In this document: positions 8,691 through 18,583 of the stretch, one piece after another
Layout: each line of letters opens with the position of its first letter
Numbering within the stretch: position 1 is the first letter of the stretch
Origin: Hyphomicrobiales bacterium
GTDB taxonomy: Bacteria; Pseudomonadota; Alphaproteobacteria; Rhizobiales; Rhizobiaceae
Direction: 5' to 3'
NCBI GenBank assembly: GCA_900469615.1
Contig: UBYA01000022.1
Span: 153,031-209,923, forward strand
DNA: 56,893 bases
Position numbers and translations under genes: made by a program
The notes under the pieces: model-generated
Told to the model about the DNA's origin: nothing
Databases searched by the model: none
What the model saw: only the letters and a program-made list of their open reading frames with translations

Positions 8691-9617
8691 ATGAAAAACG
8701 CGCCGCACTTCACCTGGGACGATCTGCAGTTTTTTCTCGCGGTGGCACGGACCGGGCAGCTTTCGACCGCGGCGCGGCAACTGCGCACCAGCCACGCCAC
8801 CGTTTCGCGCCGCATCGACCGGCTGGAATTCGCCCTCAAGGTCAAGCTTTTCGAGCGCAATCCGCGCGGTTACATGCTGACCGCGATGGGCCAACGCTTC
8901 ATCGACACGGCCGAACGCATGGAGCAGGAAACCGAGCGTCTTCGGGCCGATCTTTCCGCAGGATCGGCGGCGCAGCGGGGCGTGGTGCGCATCAGCGCGC
9001 CGGAAGGCTTTTCAAACTTCTTCTTCACCAGCGTCCTGCCTGAATTCTCGGACAGGCATCCGAACATTTCGCTGGAACTGATCACCATCCAGCAGATCAT
9101 GTCGCTCTCGCGCAAGGAGGCCGATATCGTCGTGGTGCTCGATCCGCCGAAGGCCGGGCCCTACTTCACCGAGAAGCTCAGCGACTATCATCTTCAGGTC
9201 TACGGATCGCGAGAATACCTCGCACGCCATCCGCCGATCGCAAGCCGCGACGACCTGCCCGACCATGCTTTCGTCGGCTATATCGAGGATATGATTTTCG
9301 CACCGGGGCTGGATTATCTCGGTGACGTGCATCCACGCATCAAGCCGCAATTCCAGAGTTCGAGCATATTTGCGCAGCTGACGGCGACGAAGAACGGCCA
9401 GGGGCTCTGCGTGCTGCCGTTCTTCATCGCCGGCAAGCATGCGGACCTGCAGGTGGTGCTGCCGCACGAGGTCGATCTCAGGCGTCATTACTGGATTACC
9501 TGCCACCGCGACCTGCGGCAGTCGCCGCGCGTGCGCACCGTCATCGGCTTTCTGACGGATGTCGTGCAGCAGAACGCGCCGGCCTTTCTCGGCCCCTGGA
9601 GAACCCCCGAGAGTTGA
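8691..9617 (+). CDS. LysR family transcriptional regulator
   Basis: This 308-residue DNA-binding protein has the N-terminal winged helix-turn-helix (about residues 9-68, with LSTAARQLRTSHATVSRRIDRLE) followed by a LysR substrate-binding domain. The ATG has AAGGGG eight bases upstream. It is divergent from the liv/valine operon, the classic LysR arrangement, and the interval carries a palindrome that could be its operator. Its effector may be an intermediate of that pathway, which is inference. Confidence 0.87.
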   Translation: MKNAPHFTWDDLQFFLAVARTGQLSTAARQLRTSHATVSRRIDRLEFALKVKLFERNPRGYMLTAMGQRFIDTAERMEQETERLRADLSAGSAAQRGVVRISAPEGFSNFFFTSVLPEFSDRHPNISLELITIQQIMSLSRKEADIVVVLDPPKAGPYFTEKLSDYHLQVYGSREYLARHPPIASRDDLPDHAFVGYIEDMIFAPGLDYLGDVHPRIKPQFQSSSIFAQLTATKNGQGLCVLPFFIAGKHADLQVVLPHEVDLRRHYWITCHRDLRQSPRVRTVIGFLTDVVQQNAPAFLGPWRTPES

Positions 9618-9629
9618 GGTGTCCGCCCG

Positions 9630-10667
9630 TTACAGGATGCTCGGGGCGGCGTAGATCTTCTTGAGCCCGGCCGCATCGAAGCCGGCGCGTTCGGCAAGGC
9701 GAAGCTCCCAATCGAGCGACGAGCGGACGATGGTTTCAAGGCTATTGTATTCCGGCGTCCAGCCCAGCTCGCGACGGGCGAGCGTGGCGTCCGCGACAAC
9801 GCTCGCCATATCGCCGGGCCGGCGCGGCGCGATGTGGATGCGGAAGGCGCGACCATGAACGCGCATGACCATATTGAGCACATCGAGCACGGAATAGCCC
9901 TGACCATAGCCGCAATTGGCAACCAGCGACCGGCCGCCCTCGCGCAGATGCCGCAATGCCACCAGATGGGCTTCGACGAGATCGCTGACGTGGATATAGT
10001 CGCGAACGCCGGTGCCGTCATGCGTCGCATAATCGGTGCCGTAGATATCGACCTGACGGCGGCGTCCAAGAGCCGCCTCGCAGGCGACCTTGATGAGATG
10101 GGTCGCGCCGTCGGTCGACTGACCGGCCCGGCCCAGCGGATCGGCGCCGGCGACGTTGAAATAACGCAGCGCCACATAGCGGAAGTCATAGGCTGCGGCG
10201 GCATCGCGCAGCATCAGCTCGGACATCAGCTTGGACTGGCCATAGGGCGATTCCGGCCGCAGCGGCGCATTTTCGCTGACCGGCCTGTCGGCCGGCTGCT
10301 GGCCGTAGACCGCGGCCGTGGACGAGAAGACGAAATGGCGGATACCGGCCTTGATGGCGGCGCTCATGAGGATGCGGGTCTTGCCGGTGTTGTTCTCGTA
10401 ATAGGCGAGAGGATCCTCGATCGACATCGGCACGACGGCCGAGCCGGCGAAATGAATGATAGCCTCGATGTCGTTCTCGGCAAAAATCATCTGCAGCAGC
10501 GCTTCCTCCGCGATATCGCCGAGATAGAAGCGGGCCGCGGGCGGGACCGCCCAGCGGAACCCTGTGGAGAGGCGATCGAGGACCACCACGTCCTCGCCCG
10601 CCTCCAGCAATCTCCAGACCATGTGGCTACCGATATAACCGGCTCCGCCCGTCACCAACACCGTCAT
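9630..10667 (-). CDS. galE: UDP-glucose 4-epimerase GalE
   Basis: This is a short-chain dehydrogenase-fold epimerase interconverting UDP-glucose and UDP-galactose, which supplies galactose for exopolysaccharide and lipopolysaccharide in rhizobia (where it is also called ExoB). The NAD motif GGAGYIGSH is at residues 7-15, the catalytic pair Y142/K146 in SPYGQSK, and the family segment LRYFNVAGADP follows. Start: ATG at 10667 gives the usual MTVLVTGGAGYIGSH; an upstream in-frame TTG is less likely. It is 345 residues, monocistronic, and convergent with the LysR gene. Confidence 0.88.
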   Translation of the reverse strand: MTVLVTGGAGYIGSHMVWRLLEAGEDVVVLDRLSTGFRWAVPPAARFYLGDIAEEALLQMIFAENDIEAIIHFAGSAVVPMSIEDPLAYYENNTGKTRILMSAAIKAGIRHFVFSSTAAVYGQQPADRPVSENAPLRPESPYGQSKLMSELMLRDAAAAYDFRYVALRYFNVAGADPLGRAGQSTDGATHLIKVACEAALGRRRQVDIYGTDYATHDGTGVRDYIHVSDLVEAHLVALRHLREGGRSLVANCGYGQGYSVLDVLNMVMRVHGRAFRIHIAPRRPGDMASVVADATLARRELGWTPEYNSLETIVRSSLDWELRLAERAGFDAAGLKKIYAAPSIL

Positions 10668-11078
10668 GCTTCGCGTCCCAGCCAAGTCTTGTCAGGACCA
10701 TATGGGGCCGCCTTCCCTGCGAAATTGATTAAAAGCGGGAGAGCTGGCGGGAAAGATTGCGGGGATGGTTAGGAGGGGATTTCGTGGATCGATTGCATTT
10801 TATCGATTGAGTGCGCGACGGCAATTTTGGTGGACGTGGAGAGTATTCACCCCCTCTGTCACTTCGTGACATCTCCCCCACGAGGGGGGAGATTGGTTGC
10901 CCGTGGCCACCTGCTGTTTACAAACCAGCATCGTGTCTGCTGATGCCTATTACTCTCAAAGGCCGAACGGCAAACTCCCAACGATCTCCCCCCTTGTGGG
11001 GGAGATGTCGCGACAGCGACAGAGGGGGGTGCGGACCATCCAAATCGAAAGCTGCCAGCTGCAGCGCACCGGCCGTCC
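10668..11078. repeat. gene-free interval with a RIME-like composite element (10849-11030)
   Basis: This is a 411-bp gap between galE and the aminotransferase gene. At 10849-11030 two palindromes (ATCTCCCCC-acga-GGGGGAGAT type, at about 10870-10893 and 10984-11006) are bracketed by complementary outer arms CCCCTCTGTC and GACAGAGGGG. The remainder holds only the galE upstream region, where I recognise no gene. Confidence 0.75.
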
Positions 11079-12245
11079 CTACAAACCCAAAATATACCGG
11101 CTCAACTTCTCCGCCGCATCGGCAACCTGCACCGGATCGCGCAGGAAGCAGGCGCGCATGAAGAGTTCGCCACCCAATCCGAAGGCCGTTCCCGGCGCCA
11201 GGCCGACGCCGGTCTTGTCGACGATATCGATGGCGGCCTTGCGGCTGTCGGTGACGCCGTCGATCTTGAGGAAGGAATAGAGCGCGCCGTCGGGCTTCAG
11301 CGTCTGCACGCGATTGGTGGCGATCAGCGCGTCGCAGAGGATATCGCGTGAGCGCGTGGCCTTGGCGATGTTGGAGCGGACGAAATCATCGCCCTCGTTC
11401 AACGCCGCGACCGCACCCTTCTGCATGAATTGCGCCACGCCCGAGGTCGAATACTGCACGAGGTTTTCGATCACCTGGCCGAGTTCTGCCGGAGCGACGA
11501 TCCAGCCGACGCGCCAGCCGGTCATCGACCAGTTCTTCGAGAAGGAATTGACGAAAAGGATCTTGTCGTCGGCTTCCTTGACGTCGAGGAAGCTCGGCGC
11601 GCGGCCGCCGGCATAGTGGTACAGCGCATAGATTTCGTCGGCCATGATCCAGAGATCATGCTTGCGCGCCAGGGCAAGAATATCCCGAAGATCCTGATGG
11701 GTCGCCGTCCAGCCGGTCGGGTTGGATGGGGTATTGATGAACAGGCCCTTGGTCTTCGGCGTGATCGCCGCTTCCAGGCGTCCGAGATCGAGCGCCCATT
11801 TGCCATGCTCGAACTGCAGCGACACGGGCACGGAGCGGGCGCCCGATATCTCGAGAGCAGCGGCGATGTTCGGCCAGGCCGGAGAGAGATAGACCATCTC
11901 GTCGCCGGGAGAGGTGATCGCCTGCACGGAGAGCTGGATCGCCTGCATGCCGGAGCCGACGACGTAGAAATTCTCCATCGGCAGAGACGTGCCGAAATGC
12001 CGGCCATAGTAATCGGCCAGCGCCTGGCGCAATTCGGGAATGCCGCGCTGCCATGTGTAGAAGGTCTCGCCGGCATTGAGCGAGGCCATGGCGGCGCGAT
12101 TGATGAAATCCGGCGTCGGCAGATCGCCTTCGCCGACCCAGAGCGGCAGCAGGCCCTCGCGGCCGCGGGCGTAGTTTACCACTTCAACGATCCCGCTTTC
12201 AGGCGCTGCGAGCGCCCGCGGGCTGAGGCTATCTAGTATCGACAT
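11079..12245 (-). CDS. class I/II pyridoxal-phosphate aminotransferase
   Basis: This 388-residue fold-type I aminotransferase has the conserved NPTG at about 174-178, the DEIY segment at 203-206, the PLP lysine K237 in NSFSKNWSMTGWRVGW, and a conserved arginine near the C terminus (LFMRACF). The ATG at 12245 is preceded by GGAGA. Related rhizobial proteins are annotated as aspartate/tyrosine/aromatic or unspecified aminotransferases; the amino donor cannot be settled here. It stands alone between a RIME-like element and the mscL terminator. Confidence 0.85.
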   Translation of the reverse strand: MSILDSLSPRALAAPESGIVEVVNYARGREGLLPLWVGEGDLPTPDFINRAAMASLNAGETFYTWQRGIPELRQALADYYGRHFGTSLPMENFYVVGSGMQAIQLSVQAITSPGDEMVYLSPAWPNIAAALEISGARSVPVSLQFEHGKWALDLGRLEAAITPKTKGLFINTPSNPTGWTATHQDLRDILALARKHDLWIMADEIYALYHYAGGRAPSFLDVKEADDKILFVNSFSKNWSMTGWRVGWIVAPAELGQVIENLVQYSTSGVAQFMQKGAVAALNEGDDFVRSNIAKATRSRDILCDALIATNRVQTLKPDGALYSFLKIDGVTDSRKAAIDIVDKTGVGLAPGTAFGLGGELFMRACFLRDPVQVADAAEKLSRYILGL

Positions 12246-12335
12246 GCGAAGTCTCCGGTTTCTGCCTTCATAAAGCAGAGCGGCGGACAAATCCCATGAC
12301 TTTGCCTTAGCGACCGATCGATTTTGGTGATGAGT

Positions 12336-12366
12336 AAAGCCCCGATCCTTGTGAAACCGGGGCTTT
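12336..12366 (-). terminator. intrinsic terminator downstream of mscL
   Basis: The arms AAAGCCCCG and CGGGGCTTT enclose a 13-base loop. It lies 24 bp after the mscL stop codon. The paired A and T tracts make it potentially bidirectional, which would also insulate the aminotransferase gene beyond. Confidence 0.75.
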
Positions 12367-12389
12367 GACAGAGGCTCGGGAAAGCCGGT

Positions 12390-12821
12390 TCAGGCGGAAC
12401 GTCTGGCGAGGAGATCGCGAATTTCCGTCAGCAGCTGAACGTCAGCCGGCGGCGGCGCTGCCTCGGCAACCTTCTCTTCCTTGCGCGCGACCTGGGTCTG
12501 CAGCGCGTTCACGCCCTTGACCATGAGGAAGATGATCCAGGCGAGGATCAGGAAGTTGATGAGGACGGTAATGAAGCTACCGTAGGCGAGGACCGCGCCC
12601 TGGGCACGGGCCGCAGCAAGCGTCGGTGCGTTGACCCCCGAGGCGAGGCCGATGAAGTAGTTCGAGAAATCGAAGCCGCCGAAAATCGCGCCGACGATCG
12701 GCATGATGATATCGTCAACCAACGATTTCACGATACCGCCGAAAGCACCGCCGATGATCACGCCGACGGCAAGATCCATGACGTTGCCACGGGCGATAAA
12801 TGCCTTGAATTCATTAAGCAT
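12390..12821 (-). CDS. mscL: large-conductance mechanosensitive channel MscL
   Basis: This homopentameric inner-membrane channel opens on membrane tension to release solutes during osmotic downshock. The N terminus MLNEFKAFIARGNVMDLAVG matches the family, with TM1 at about 17-40 (VIIGGAFGGIVKSLVDDIIMP) and TM2 at about 72-95 (FITVLINFLILAWIIFLMVK), followed by a charged C-terminal helix. It is 143 residues, the usual size. I start it at 12821, where AAGGGGAC precedes the ATG; the upstream in-frame extension lacks family character. Confidence 0.95.
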   Translation of the reverse strand: MLNEFKAFIARGNVMDLAVGVIIGGAFGGIVKSLVDDIIMPIVGAIFGGFDFSNYFIGLASGVNAPTLAAARAQGAVLAYGSFITVLINFLILAWIIFLMVKGVNALQTQVARKEEKVAEAAPPPADVQLLTEIRDLLARRSA

Positions 12822-13042
12822 TGAGCAGTCCCCTTCGCGTTGCCGTTGAATTCGCTGACGATGATTAGCACCATCTTTTTCCTTATTTTTCAACAGCAAA
12901 TTGGCGGCGAACCTTACTCAGACGCGAATATCCCAAGATAATTCCACGGGTTAGGCAATCTGTCCGTGCATGTGCGCACATAGATGTTCGTCAGTTGCGC
13001 GCAACGCAAGCGGAGTCGCCGCGCCTGTGCTGGCCGAAAGCT
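12822..13042. promoter_or_regulatory. mscL upstream interval with two perfect 12-bp palindromes
   Basis: ATGTGCGCACAT (12970-12981) and GTTGCGCGCAAC (12994-13005) are perfect palindromes, with centres 24 bp apart, between the TetR stop codon and mscL. They lie upstream of mscL on its own strand and could be operators. No gene is visible. Functional assignment is inference. Confidence 0.35.
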
Positions 13043-13669
13043 TCACCGAGTCGCGCGGCTGGTCCTTGCGCTTCCGCCTTTCAACGCTCCCTCCGGCATC
13101 ACTTTCGCGATGAGTTCACGCACATAATCCGCACCGGGCGCCTGATCGAAAAGAATGCGGTAGATGATCGGCGAAATGACGTGATCCATGAGTTCCGTCT
13201 GGGTCGGAAAGGGTTCGCCGGTTTCCTCCGCCCGCGCGATGAGGACCGCGAGTTGATGCTGCGTATAGCCGCTGCATTTTTCCGCATTGGCGCCGTCGGC
13301 GGCGGAGAGAATGTCGCGCAGCATCCGTCGTCCGACGCCGGAGGCCATTTCGTCGGCATATTGCTCGACCCAGGCCTCCAGATCATCGCGGGCGCTGCCG
13401 ATCCTCGCCGGCTCGCCTTCCGGCTGCAGGCGCGAGGCGGCCACGTCGGCCAGAAGTGCCTGAAGATCGCCCCAGCGGCGATAGATCGTCGACGGCGTCA
13501 CATTGGCGCGCTGCGCGATCAAGGGTATGGTGACGTCTGCCCGATCCATCGTGGCGAGCATATCGCGGACGGATTGATGCACAGCGGCCTGCACTCTGGC
13601 GCTGCGTCCGCCGGGGCGGGGATTTTCTCTATAGCCCATAAGTCTTTGCCAATCTTTCCCTTTTGCCAT
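13043..13669 (-). CDS. TetR family transcriptional regulator
   Basis: This 208-residue protein has an N-terminal TetR helix-turn-helix (about residues 27-72, with TIPLIAQRANVTPSTIYRRWGDLQALLADV) and a C-terminal ligand/dimer domain. It is divergent from an MFS transporter across a short repeat-rich interval, the usual arrangement for a repressor of an efflux pump. The start is either this ATG or the one 10 codons later; neither has a strong ribosome site. Confidence 0.85.
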   Translation of the reverse strand: MAKGKDWQRLMGYRENPRPGGRSARVQAAVHQSVRDMLATMDRADVTIPLIAQRANVTPSTIYRRWGDLQALLADVAASRLQPEGEPARIGSARDDLEAWVEQYADEMASGVGRRMLRDILSAADGANAEKCSGYTQHQLAVLIARAEETGEPFPTQTELMDHVISPIIYRILFDQAPGADYVRELIAKVMPEGALKGGSARTSRATR

Positions 13670-13693
13670 TCGCGAACAACCTTGCGCTATCCA

Positions 13694-13774
13694 CTAACGC
13701 AAATTATTTGCTTTTGTGCGTCGTGCATCCTATATCCGCCTAACGCAATCTTTTAGCTTTAAGCTAGGATATAG
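13694..13774. promoter_or_regulatory. TetR/MFS shared control region with nested repeats
   Basis: The nonamer CTAACGCAA occurs twice in direct orientation (13694-13702 and 13740-13748). Other elements are the 13-bp palindrome GCAAATTATTTGC (13699-13711), the palindrome TAGCTTTAAGCTA (13754-13766), and an 8-bp inverted pair CTATATCC (13730-13737) / GGATATAG (13767-13774). A plausible promoter for the MFS gene is TTGCTT (13708-13713), 17 bp, TATATC (13731-13736), so the repeats overlap both promoter elements and the ribosome site. Binding of the adjacent TetR protein is inferred. Confidence 0.5.
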
Positions 13775-13777
13775 TCG

Positions 13778-14989
13778 ATGACCGAGTCTCATTCCACTGT
13801 CCGCCAGCCGGTTTCACCAGCCGGACGTCTGGCGCCGGCCTATTATGCCGCAACGAGCGCCCTGTTCCTGGCCGCGTCATCCGTACCGACGCCTCTATAC
13901 CGCCTTTATCAGCGAGCCTTTGCCTTCTCGCCGGTGTTGATCACGGTGATCTTCGCCGTCTATGCCTTCTCCCTTCTCGCCGCGCTGCTCATCGTCGGCT
14001 CGATTTCCGATCATCTCGGCCGCCGCCCGGTGATCTTCGCGTCGATCCTCCTCAATATGGTAGCGATGGTGCTGTTTTTAATGGCCAAGGGTCCGGATTG
14101 GCTGATTGCCGCCCGCATCGTACAGGGCTTCGCAACAGGCGCTGCGGTCAGTTCCATCGGCGCTGCCCTTGTCGATCTCGATCCCATCAGAGGATCGATC
14201 ACCAACAGCCTTGCCCCGCTTGCCGGCATGGCCGCCGGTGCGCTCGGCGCAAGCCTACTGATCCAATTCGCGCCAGCCCCCACCTTGCTCGTCTATATCG
14301 TCACGTTTGCCCTGTTGGCGCTTCAGGCGGTGCTGCTTTGGCTGGTGCCGGAGACAACGAGCCGACGGGCTGGACTGCTTGCATCGCTGAAGCCCGAGGT
14401 GGCCGTACCGCCGCAGGTGCGACGGGTGCTGCTGGCGCTGACGCCGATCAATGTTGCCGTCTGGGCGCTCGCCGGCTTCTATCTGTCGCTGGTGCCTTCG
14501 CTTGTAACCGCAACGACCGGCAGCACGATGCCGCTGGTCGGCGGTTCCGTGGTCGCAGCCCTGACGATCAGCGGTGCGACCGCCGTCTTCCTGCTGCGCA
14601 AGAGATCCGCGGCCACGATCATGAAGTTCGGCATACCGAGCATGACGCTCGGCATATTGACCGTCATCGCTGGCATGCATGCGGCCGACGTGTCGATCCT
14701 CGTCTTGGGAACGTTGACTGCCGGTGCCGGCTTCGGCGCGACCTTTCTCGGCACGGTCAGAAGCATCATGCCGCTGGCAAAGCCGGACGAGCGCGCCGGG
14801 CTGCTCTCCGCCTTCTACATCCAGAGCTATCTCGCCTTCAGTGTGCCCGCCATTCTGGCAGGCTTCCTGTCGAAAACGCTCGGGTTTGCCGAGGCCGCCG
14901 ATATCTACGCGGGGGCGATCCTTCTGCTCGTCGGCTGGGGCGTACTCGCGCTAAGGGCCGGTCAGGGGAAGCCGCTGAGTGTTGCGTAA
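13778..14989 (+). CDS. MFS family transporter, probable drug/metabolite efflux
   Basis: This 403-residue inner-membrane protein has about 12 hydrophobic segments. The MFS loop 2-3 motif is visible as GSISDHLGRRPVIFAS, and RIVQGFATGAAVSS matches the motif of TM4. The ATG has AGGAT nine to ten bases upstream. A divergent TetR gene suggests induction by its substrate. The substrate is unknown. An intrinsic terminator follows at 15024-15052. Confidence 0.82.
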   Translation: MTESHSTVRQPVSPAGRLAPAYYAATSALFLAASSVPTPLYRLYQRAFAFSPVLITVIFAVYAFSLLAALLIVGSISDHLGRRPVIFASILLNMVAMVLFLMAKGPDWLIAARIVQGFATGAAVSSIGAALVDLDPIRGSITNSLAPLAGMAAGALGASLLIQFAPAPTLLVYIVTFALLALQAVLLWLVPETTSRRAGLLASLKPEVAVPPQVRRVLLALTPINVAVWALAGFYLSLVPSLVTATTGSTMPLVGGSVVAALTISGATAVFLLRKRSAATIMKFGIPSMTLGILTVIAGMHAADVSILVLGTLTAGAGFGATFLGTVRSIMPLAKPDERAGLLSAFYIQSYLAFSVPAILAGFLSKTLGFAEAADIYAGAILLLVGWGVLALRAGQGKPLSVA

Positions 14990-15023
14990 GATTTTACTTA
15001 CGATTTAGCCTTGCAATAAACGA

Positions 15024-15052
15024 GGCCGCTCCCGACAGGAGCGGCCCTTTAT
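15024..15052 (+). terminator. intrinsic terminator after the MFS gene
   Basis: The arms GGCCGCTCC and GGAGCGGCC enclose a five-base loop and are followed by CTTTATTTT. It sits between convergent genes and may serve both directions. Confidence 0.85.
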
Positions 15053-15077
15053 TTTGGGTCAGCTTCGGCTTTGCGCC

Positions 15078-17288
15078 TCAGGCCGCCTTCGTGGTCACAT
15101 AAGGGTCGAAGCGTCCGTAAAAGGTTTCGCCCTTCGCGGCCATGTCCTTGAGCAGCGCCGTCGGCTGGAAATGCGGGCCATAGGCGGCGGCCAGCTTTTC
15201 GCAGAGCTCCACGAACACCTTCACGCCCATGCCGTCGATGTAGGACAGCGCGCCGCCGGTATAGGGGGCAAAGCCGAAGCCGAGGATGGAGCCGACATCG
15301 GCCTCGCGCGGGTCGGTGACGATGCCTTCCTCGATCGTGCGGGCCGCTTCGAGCGCGATGGTGGCGAGGAAGCGCTGCTTCAGCACGGCGACATCGACCT
15401 CATCCGCCTTCTTCTGCGGATAGAGTTCCTTGAGGCCCGGCCAGAGCGACTTCTTGGCCGGCTTCGGCGGATAGTCGTAGAAGCCCTTGGAGTTCTTCCG
15501 GCCCAGACGTCCTTCGCCTTCCACCAGGCCGGTGACCAGCTGCATGTGACGCGGGTCGACCGCCTTTTCGCCGAGATCGGCGACGGTGGCCTTCAGGATC
15601 TTGTAGGAGAGGTCGATGGCAACTTCGTCGTTCAACGCCAGCGGTCCCACAGGCATGCCGGCCATCTTGGCGGCATTCTCGATCATGGTCGCGGGCACGC
15701 CCTCGATCAGCATGTCGTAGGCTTCGTGGATGTAGCGGAAGACGCAGCGATTGACGAAGAAGCCGCGGGTGTCGTTGACGACGATCGGCGTCTTCTTGAT
15801 CGCCGCGACATAGTCGAGCGCTACGGCCAGCGCACGGTCGCCGGTTTCCTTGCCGAGGATGATTTCGGTCAGCATCATCTTCTCCACAGGCGAGAAGAAG
15901 TGAACGCCGATGAAATCGGCCGGACGCTTCGAATTCTTCGCAAGGCCGGTGATCGGCAGCGTCGAGGTATTGGAGGCCAAGACGGCACCGGCCGGCAACA
16001 CGGCTTCGACGGCCTCGATGACGGCCTTCTTGACCTCGCGATCCTCGAACACGGCCTCGACGACCAGATCGGCATCCTTCAGGTCGGCATAATCGGCCGA
16101 CGGCGTGATGCGGGAAAGCAGAGCAGCACCTTCGTCTTGCGTCAGCCTTCCCTTACCGACTGAGGCCTTGACCAGCCCTTCGCCGACGCTCTTGCCTTTG
16201 GTTGCCGCTTCGATGTCGCGGTCGATCAGCGTGACCGGAATACCGGCGGCTGCGGTGACATAGGCGATGGAAGCGCCCATGAAGCCGGCGCCAACGACGC
16301 CAACCTTCTTCAGCTCGGTCTTCGGCTGTCCGGCCGGACGGCGGGCGCCCTTGCCGAGTTCCTGCATGGAGATGAACAGCGAGCGGATCATCGAATAGGC
16401 TTCGGTGGTCTGCAGCACATGCGTGAAATAGCGCTGCTCGATCTTCAGGCCGGTATCGAAGGGGACCTGCAAGCCTTCATAGACACATTTCAGGATGGCG
16501 AGTGCTGCCGGATAATTGCCCGATGTTTCGCGGCGCAGGATGGCGGGTGCTGCCGGCCAAAGCTGGGCCGCGGCGGGCGTCCAAATGCCGCCGCCCGGCG
16601 CCTTGAAGCCCTTTTCGTCCCAGGGTGCCACAGGTTTCAGACCGTCCTTGATCATCTGCTTGGCGGCTGGGATCAGCTGATCCGGCTCGACCACCTGATG
16701 CACGAGGTTCATCGCCTTGGCGCGTGCCGCCGTCAGCGACTGGCCGGTCGTCATCATCTGCAGGGCGGATTGCGCGTCCGTCAGGCGCGGGATGCGCTGC
16801 GTGCCGCCGGCGCCGGGGAAGATGCCGACCTTGACTTCAGGCAATGCGATCTTGACGCTCTTGGCGCTCGACGCGACGCGGCCGTGGCAGGCGAGCGACA
16901 GCTCGAAAGCGCCGCCCATGCAGGTGCCGTTGATCGCCGAGACCCAGGGCTTGCCGCAGGTTTCCAGCTTGCGGAACAGGCCGGTCATGCGTCCCACAAG
17001 ATCGAAAAGCTTCTGAGCGGCTGCGGCCGGGTCCTTCGCCTTCTCCTCCTGATAGAAGGAGAACATCGACTTGATCATCGAGAGATCGGCGCCGCCGGAG
17101 AAGGAAGACTTGCCGGAGGTGAACACCACGCCCTTGACGGCGGCATCGGCGACGGTCGCGTCGATGATGGCGTTCAGCTCGTCGAGGATCTCGGCGGTGA
17201 AGACGTTCATGGACTTGCTGGGCATGTCCCAGGTGACAAGCGCGATGCCGTCTGCGTCGGTTTCGACGGTGAAATTCGTGTAGGCCAT
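15078..17288 (-). CDS. fadJ: fatty-acid oxidation multifunctional enzyme FadJ/FadB-like (enoyl-CoA hydratase / 3-hydroxyacyl-CoA dehydrogenase)
   Basis: This 736-residue two-domain enzyme carries out hydration of trans-2-enoyl-CoA and NAD-dependent oxidation of 3-hydroxyacyl-CoA. The crotonase domain (about 1-190) shows SGGADL and GGAFELSLACHG plus LPEVKVGIFPGAGGTQRIPRL. The dehydrogenase domain has the dinucleotide motif VGVVGAGFMGASIAYVTAAA near 329 and the catalytic histidine region HFFSPVEKMML near 462. It lies 13 bp after the thiolase gene, so both are one transcript with the acyl-CoA dehydrogenase. Organisation resembles the alpha subunit of the beta-oxidation complex. Confidence 0.93.
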   Translation of the reverse strand: MAYTNFTVETDADGIALVTWDMPSKSMNVFTAEILDELNAIIDATVADAAVKGVVFTSGKSSFSGGADLSMIKSMFSFYQEEKAKDPAAAAQKLFDLVGRMTGLFRKLETCGKPWVSAINGTCMGGAFELSLACHGRVASSAKSVKIALPEVKVGIFPGAGGTQRIPRLTDAQSALQMMTTGQSLTAARAKAMNLVHQVVEPDQLIPAAKQMIKDGLKPVAPWDEKGFKAPGGGIWTPAAAQLWPAAPAILRRETSGNYPAALAILKCVYEGLQVPFDTGLKIEQRYFTHVLQTTEAYSMIRSLFISMQELGKGARRPAGQPKTELKKVGVVGAGFMGASIAYVTAAAGIPVTLIDRDIEAATKGKSVGEGLVKASVGKGRLTQDEGAALLSRITPSADYADLKDADLVVEAVFEDREVKKAVIEAVEAVLPAGAVLASNTSTLPITGLAKNSKRPADFIGVHFFSPVEKMMLTEIILGKETGDRALAVALDYVAAIKKTPIVVNDTRGFFVNRCVFRYIHEAYDMLIEGVPATMIENAAKMAGMPVGPLALNDEVAIDLSYKILKATVADLGEKAVDPRHMQLVTGLVEGEGRLGRKNSKGFYDYPPKPAKKSLWPGLKELYPQKKADEVDVAVLKQRFLATIALEAARTIEEGIVTDPREADVGSILGFGFAPYTGGALSYIDGMGVKVFVELCEKLAAAYGPHFQPTALLKDMAAKGETFYGRFDPYVTTKAA

Positions 17289-17301
17289 TGGTTTCCTCCC
17301 C

Positions 17302-18510
<1,209 letters not shown>

Positions 18511-18552
18511 GTCTCATCTCCCTGCGGCGGCAAGCCGTCTTTCAATAACTCT

Positions 18553-18575
18553 CCTTCTCCCCAGCGGGGAGAAGG
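18553..18575. repeat. single RIME-type palindrome between acyl-CoA dehydrogenase and thiolase genes
   Basis: CCTTCTCCCC-AGC-GGGGAGAAGG lies in the 73-bp gap inside the operon. Only one palindrome is present, unlike the paired elements elsewhere in the window. It could tune relative mRNA stability of the operon segments; that is inference. Confidence 0.7.
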
Positions 18576-18583
18576 GATTCCAG

